A stretch of 31,255 bases of DNA. Origin: Smittium culicis (taxonomy: Eukaryota; Kickxellomycota; Harpellomycetes; Harpellales; Legeriomycetaceae). The position numbers and the translations under genes were made by a program. The first letter of the stretch is position 1; each line of letters begins with the position of its first letter. This document shows positions 25,941-31,255 of the stretch, piece after piece. The stretch covers positions 8,489 through 39,743 of the forward strand of contig LSSN01000316.1 of NCBI GenBank assembly GCA_001970855.1. The letters are read 5' to 3'. The notes under the pieces were generated by a model, which had not been told where the DNA came from, did no database searches, and saw only the letters and a program-made list of their open reading frames with translations.

Positions 25941-26720
25941 CTCTAAACCAGCCTTGGAATCAGCAAGTAATTCGAAGTCATCAGTAAATATAAGAACAAG
26001 TATCTTTGCACTTTTTCCTGGCACTAATGCTAAATTTTCGTTAACTTTATCTTTGATATTATTAATGAAAATGTTAAATGACATGAAAGACACCAGTATT
26101 CCTATTTTAATTCCTTATCCACTTTTAATAAAGATTAAATTAGATTACCTATTCTCATCCCCGTATCTTGTGGCTTATGTATTCCGTGAAAAATCATACC
26201 CTCCTCCTCCTCAGTAGAGATAGAGTTTTCTTATAAGAGCTTCTATAGAATTGTGGCATAAACTTTATTTAAAATGGATTATGATCACAAATATCATCTT
26301 CATGGCTACTCTACGTTCTATAAGAATGTCTTAAAGAGACAAAACTTGCGCCATGTATTCTTCACCTCTTCTAAAGCCAGCCTGAAGGAAAAAAAATCTT
26401 TACTCTCGCCTACAAATTTCAATTAATCCTACTGATATTAATTCTAACTAAGGTTTTCAATTAAGCTAAAATCAAGGATATGCCTCTGTAGTTGTTCAAT
26501 AATTTTATAACGCCTATCTTAGGTATAGGCACTATCTCAGCAATATTGTCGGATCTGTGTATCTTTCTATTCCTCCAGATGGTCTAAAGTAAATAAGGTA
26601 AGGCTTTAGCCATATATGATTCCAAGAAATATAAATAATATTCTTTGAACAGTACTTTTTAGCATCCAACCCTAATCCGTCATTAACAGGAGCCTTATAA
26701 AATGTTAAACGCATCAAACC
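25940..26720 (-). pseudogene. LINE 2 reverse transcriptase domain pseudogene
   Basis: Reverse transcriptase motifs occur in the right order on the minus strand, spread over several frames. KAPVNDGLG (26671-26696) stands for KAPGPDG. IAEIVPIPKIGVIKLL and NNYRGISLI (about 26471-26497) form the first conserved block. QAGFRRGEEYMAQV (about 26346-26384) follows. FNIFINNIKDKVNE and LIFTDDFELLADS come last; the catalytic box is FTDD (25977-25988) in place of the usual FADD/YADD. Frameshifts and stops separate these blocks, so the enzyme cannot be made. The A-to-T change in the catalytic box is probably decay. Confidence 0.85.
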
Positions 26721-27528
26721 ACGCTTAATCTATCTCGACTTATATCATGGAAGATTTCCAAATGACTATTCATGCATTTACCGAGAAACTCTATTTATCG
26801 ATAAGGGCTCCTCCAATTACTTGTACTATCACTGGAAAGTGCCATATAAAATTAGGACCATCTTTTCAAGATCTTACCTTTTGAATTTATGAAATCTCCA
26901 AGCTCATCCTTAACATAATTAAGTTTATTCTTAGATCAAGGGTTCCTAAGTAGTATTCTAACTCTCTTTCATTATGGCTGGAAAAGATTTTTGAACCTTT
27001 CTCAAGGGAATTGACCCATATTTTACGGTTGAAAGTACGAATCGCTCCCTTGACCAAATATATTTTCTTTGAAAAGGATAGGTTAAGCACATTTAAATTT
27101 ATGAAGGTATTCCTACTTTTTGTGGCTTTATGCTACTCCGAAGCAGATAGATATTTCTCCTTGACCTCATTCAGAATCGAAGGGTTTAGGCAGAATCTAT
27201 TAATTTTACGGTTAAATGCCTTATATAAGGTCAAATTTTCCACAAATATCTTTGAAGAATCTCAAAATTTTCATTATCTCGTCATTTTATATAGAATACA
27301 ACCTGTCAAGGTTTGCCAAAGGCACCAAAAATTTATGGTAGCATATTTTCTTTTTCATTTTATCTAGCTTATCACGTGAAAGAAAATTCCTTGGGGAAGC
27401 CATACCCATATTTTTACAAGTTCGCTTCCTAATACTTAGAAAGTTCCTCTGAACGATCGAATGATTCGAAATTTTATAGCTGCTATTGATCATATCATTA
27501 TAAACTGAGCACCCTTCATTTTTTTTGC
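26721..27528 (-). pseudogene. LINE 2 linker between endonuclease and reverse transcriptase
   Basis: Broken minus-strand coding with open pieces such as 27493-27287 (RNFLSIRKRTCKNMG) and 27090-26887 (RKIWVNSLEKGSKIF, ELEYYLGTLDLRINLIM). Position and residue mix fit the segment between the two ORF2 catalytic domains, which usually has few fixed motifs. Confidence 0.55.
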
Positions 27529-28140
27529 AATTATATTATCAATTCAATAAATAGTCTTGTCACAGTTGCTGAAAAAGATATTTCTAATTCAAGAGAAATC
27601 CACGAAACTATAACCAGTATTATTCCTCGTTAGAAATAGGCCGAGAGATATATTAGACATGTTCAAGTAGCAGTATATAATTCAGGGTTCTATAATGTCG
27701 AAAAAGCTCTAGATTTGCAAAAATTTCAATAATATCTCTTTAGCTGAATAACTTTATTTAGTGGAGTTGCACAGAAGATAGAATGAGCAAAGCTAAAAAG
27801 GTCCGAAAATATATCTGGTCTTGGGATACACCAGCATAACCTCAATTCATAGTACTCTATATGTATCAATTCCCTTAGAACTACCAATCAAAACACTATT
27901 ATTAGACTCTTCTTTTTCTCAATCTTGCAAAATTTCATATACTGGAATCCCAAAAATCCAATTATACTTATTAAAAATGGTTTCGTGAATCTTAACCTTT
28001 GGACGCGTAATTATTAATTTTTCGAAGTATTAGAGGCTTTAACTCTAAAAATAATTGGCTTTAAGGGAGGAAAAGAAATCAGAATGGCTCAAAGTAACCT
28101 TATAAACTCTAGGATACTTTATCAAATGAATTATTTTGCC
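27529..28140 (-). pseudogene. LINE 2 endonuclease domain pseudogene
   Basis: The minus strand reads ITRPKVKIHETIFNKYNW, then IFGIPVYEILQD, NNSVLIGSSKGIDTYRVL, VYPKTRYIFGPF, SAKEILLKFLQI and finally TIYxIDNII. This is the spacing of a LINE apurinic-type endonuclease: RPDIILLQET, a G-x-LIG strand, the VYxP strand and the terminal IDxI strand. The glutamate of the ET pair is kept (codon at 27982-27984 on +), but several stops interrupt the domain. Confidence 0.65.
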
Positions 28141-28987
28141 CTTTAATAGAGCTCTAGCTGCTCTAATACCACTTAAAACCTAAATATTAAAAATTTTATG
28201 GTCAATACTGCAATTCGCAGAAGCTTCAATATAAGCATCCTTGGCTAACTCCAGTGTTATTTCTAAGGTTTATCTTCCTACCGCGCTATCGCAAAATTCG
28301 AAGCGACTCATTTTTAGATAAAAACTAGTAGAACTACTCTCGTCTATCATCACACACACAATTGTATTATCAGGATAGCAACTATTGATTTCTGTGGCCT
28401 TGGCCCCCGATTTCAATATTTTTTAAATTTTATTCTTAATTAATTCAATGTGGAACTCGATTATTACGGCTCTGCTCGCTAATTTCCAATTATCTTAATT
28501 TTTTATTTCATACTGTAAAATTCCTACACTGAGTTCTTCGTTTTAGGTGCGAATTAAGCTCCATATATCAGCTGGAAAATCGTGTTTAGGGATCTTATAT
28601 TAAGGTTGATCACCCACCAATTTCAAAAAATTCCTCTTTTTACTCGGATCTAAACATAAATATCAATAATCTGATTGTCTCAGTCAGTTCTGGTCTCCTC
28701 CTCGAGGGCAATTGTCGCTCTAGCTGCACTGAGTGACTTCACTCGCAAATTTATTCATACATTTCATGACCGATAATTTGCAAATACTCCGACACACACA
28801 TATATTTGAACTCAGTAAATTTTGATATGATTAAAGCGCAGCTGCCATGATTATAACAATTGCATCATCTTAAATACGATTCCAACTCCATAATTAACTA
28901 TTTGAGGATAGGAATTCGGGGAAAAACTGCACAATCCTGAGATGAGAGTTTCCAGTAAATTTGAATACGAGGTCTATCGCTCATTCT
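28141..28987 (-). pseudogene. Possible LINE 2 ORF1 relic
   Basis: Broken minus-strand coding upstream of the endonuclease. A possible start is ATG at 28987 (MSDRPRIQIYWKLSSQDC). Further pieces include HDFPADIWSLIRT, EINSCYPDNTIVCVMIDE and LEITLELAKDAYIEASANC. I see no clear zinc knuckle. It is assigned to ORF1 by position only and could be unrelated. Confidence 0.4.
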
Positions 28988-29090
28988 GAGTGCTATGATT
29001 CATTACTATTTGAAATAAATTAAACCCTATAAATCACACTCAGAAGAACATCCATAAAAGGATATTAGAAAGTAAAACCTTGCCGTGATG

Positions 29091-29118
29091 TAATTTGTAA
29101 TTTGTAATTTGTAATTTT
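29091..29118. repeat. (TAATTTG)n short tandem repeat
   Basis: Four units of a 7-bp repeat (GTAATTT/TAATTTG) in a row, ending in GTAATTTTT. The start is approximate by a few bases. Confidence 0.7.
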
Positions 29119-30852
29119 TACAACTTCATACTACATCCCTTACAATATAGCCCCTAGCACTACTTGATTTGGTTTCACAGCGAGTTTGAACTGCTATTTA
29201 TTCTCTTGCTCCATAAAGGCCGAGGAATTGAGAGTATTTAAAAAAGTAACAGAAGCATGGAGCGTACACGTAATATTATTAAGAGATTTATAAGATTTTA
29301 TCGAATAAACTTCCAGAATTTTGATAAAATTATAAATTATTTTTAGAAAAAAATCAGACATAAATCCTGAAAAGAGTTTTTATCACAGGTTAAGCTAATT
29401 TTATCAAATTCAGAAAATTAGAAAGTATATATATTTCTAAACGGATACGATAATTTTTTTATAAAATTGTAAAATATGATGCATCATATAGCTTTAAGCT
29501 ACAAATTTAAAAGAACGTGATTAAAGGAAATCTCTGAAATTTAACTTTTCATATTTACTTTTCATATATTTTACTAAAAACAAAAAATAAATTAAATAAT
29601 TTTATCACGACAAAGAAAGATAAAAATATTTCTTAATCACAAAGGCTGTTCACCATATGCCGTATTTCAACGAAATCAGGGTTAAAATAATTGGCGTTAT
29701 CAGTCACTTATGTAGTATCTTTTTTACAAAGAAAAATATTTTCCTTTTATTTATTGTATCGCAGTGTTTTCTTGTGTTAACCGGTTGCATAAATTTATTT
29801 CATTAGCATTTAATCCTTTAAAATTAACCAAACTTGTAATAGTTACGAGAAAGAGAAATTTCTATAAAAGGGTGAAAAATAGCATTTTTATTTCTACGAA
29901 TTTAGGCGAAAAAATTTTAAACAGCATAATTTAATCTGAAAAAATATAAAATCTCAAATAGTAATTTTTATAAAATTTAATAGAAATTTAGGAATAAACT
30001 ATTTGAACCTAAATAAACCCTTATCCAAAAATAAATAAAACGTTAGTCAGAGATACTTTAATACTCTGACAAGTATTATAAAAGTTAATATCTATTAATA
30101 AATATTATGTGAGTTTATAAAAGAATAAATCCGAATAATATTTAAATAAAATTGATGTTTTTCTAATAAAAGTATAACTACTTCTAAAAAATAAATAATT
30201 ACTTTCAAAGATTCCTATTTCCTAGTTATTGATAAAGTCTTAATGCCCTCAACAAAAAATTATATTTGAAAACAGGTATTGATTTAAATTTTTCAATTAT
30301 GTGTTATTTTTAAAAATAGTGAAATTATTTAATGAGGAGCTAGTTGGTTAGATGAGAGCAAATAATAAAATAAGTTGTATTTATAACTCTTACAGATGAA
30401 AACAATTTTTATGAAAACTATTATTTCGCTGTAATTTATTTAAATTTCGCAATTTAATGAAATTTAAGACCAATCTTTGATTTTTTCGAGATTTTTTTAA
30501 AAAATAAAAATTGCTCAATCTTTAATCAATTTATATTATTTAAAAATAAAATCTTAATTAACTAACCAACCATGAAAATCATTATAGTCATATTTCAAGC
30601 TAATTTTCACTTCCTTAATAGATTGATTGAGTTAGAAAAACAATATTTTATAACTTGAATATTAGTCCTCAAATAATAACTTTCGAATTAAATTCATCAT
30701 TTATATATGATAAATATTATTTTCTGAAAATTCTATCTCATCATTATTATTATCGACCATAAAAAATAATTCGCAAATATTTATTCAAGTTGTTAAATTA
30801 CTTGAAATTTATATATATTTAAATTCCAAATCAAAACTATTATTTGTCTCCT

Positions 30853-30867
30853 CGCGCATATTGCGCG
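30853..30867. other. GC-rich hairpin
   Basis: CGCGCA and TGCGCG are perfect inverted repeats around the loop TAT. It stands out in a region that has almost no GC pairs otherwise. Its role is unknown. Confidence 0.6.
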
Positions 30868-31239
30868 CCTGTCTTCATAAGCCAATGCTACTATGTTATA
30901 AATTAAGTGATATAAATATGACACCTGCCCCCATAGTCTGAATAGATTTAAGTAACTGGTTTTAAGATGCTATAATTATAGAAAGGAATTTTTTATTGCT
31001 AGGAAGAATAATTGTAAACGGAATTACAAAGAGAAAAAGAACTAAAATTTAAAAAGCCAAACTCCAAAAATGTTGGATATTGTTTAAACATATCTTTTAA
31101 AATAATTTTGAAGATGGAATTTGATTTTAAAACCAAATTTTGAGTTTAGTTCTGAGCTATTTCTGTCTGACCCATTGTATTAGATCGAACATACCTTTTT
31201 ACCATTCATTAGCAACCTTTCGCTACCTTATTTTTCTTT

Positions 31240-31255
31240 CTTTTTTTTTTTTTTT
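31240..31255. other. Poly-T run at the contig edge
   Basis: The window ends in about 15 T residues after a T/C-rich stretch. With the C-run at position 1 it suggests that both contig ends stop at homopolymers. Confidence 0.75.

Larger units (their letters stand above)
24731..28987 (-). mobile_element. LINE relic 2, nearly full-length, minus strand
   Basis: A second decayed non-LTR retrotransposon of about 4.2 kb. From 5' to 3' on the minus strand it has a possible ORF1 (28987 to about 28140), endonuclease (about 28140-27529), linker, reverse transcriptase (about 26720-25940), a C-terminal region (to 24858), a short 3' UTR and an A-tract (T-run at about 24732-24741 on +). It is GC-richer than its surroundings. 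All reading frames are broken. Confidence 0.8.
28988..31255. other. AT-rich right end of the window, no gene seen
   Basis: About 2.3 kb of mostly AT-rich DNA with stops in all frames. A slightly GC-richer patch at 29130-29270 may be the decayed 5' end of LINE 2. Another at 30840-30950 holds a GC-rich hairpin. The last 15 or so bases are T. No supported gene or RNA was found. Confidence 0.5.

Noticed and set aside
25954..26217. 87-codon + strand frame
   Set aside because: It is the antisense of the LINE 2 reverse transcriptase block with the FTDD box.
21408..28987. Both LINE relics as halves of one inverted element
   Set aside because: Each has its own endonuclease domain, so they are separate insertions on opposite strands.

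Overview
The window looks like nuclear DNA of a fungus, most likely an early-diverging lineage; the lineage is a guess. The two clear genes are eukaryotic: 6-phosphofructo-2-kinase/fructose-2,6-bisphosphatase and muskelin. Both are broken by short GT-AG introns of 79-106 nt, several with CTAAC/TACTAAT-like branch sites. Between the genes lie long, very AT-rich stretches with decayed transposable elements. A C-run at the first bases and a T-run at the last suggest that this is an assembled contig end to end.

Layout. 1-185: C-run, then a 42-bp minisatellite that is open in a + frame to a stop at 183-185. 186-831: pyrimidine-rich promoter and leader. 832-3672: PFKFB gene in three exons; the ATP-binding P-loop sits in a 46-nt second exon. 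3673-15854: about 12 kb without a confident gene, holding four clear copies (one likely a fifth) of a TA-flanked inverted-repeat MITE, a TTAA-flanked piggyBac-like MITE, a tRNA-Leu(UAA)-like relic, a short coding relic and several hairpins. 15855-19961: muskelin gene in four exons, one of only 30 nt. 20250-20802: a 5'-truncated retro-insert with 9-bp target duplications, and a longer SINE-like element ending in the same 3' stem-loop. 21408-23470 (+): LINE relic with a CCHC zinc knuckle and an endonuclease but no visible reverse transcriptase. 23578-23825: another MITE. 24731-28987 (-): a second LINE relic with endonuclease and reverse transcriptase, full of stops and frameshifts. 28988-31255: AT-rich DNA with no gene seen.

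Function. PFKFB makes and breaks down fructose 2,6-bisphosphate, the switch between glycolysis and gluconeogenesis. Muskelin is a kelch-repeat subunit of the CTLH/GID ubiquitin-ligase complex in animals, and the yeast GID complex destroys gluconeogenic enzymes. The two genes could therefore touch the same metabolic switch, but they lie 12 kb apart and nothing in the sequence shows a regulatory link. The remainder is mostly a transposon graveyard; the TA-flanked MITE family (two copies both exactly 248 bp) and the SINE/LINE-tail pair are the items most likely to be undescribed.
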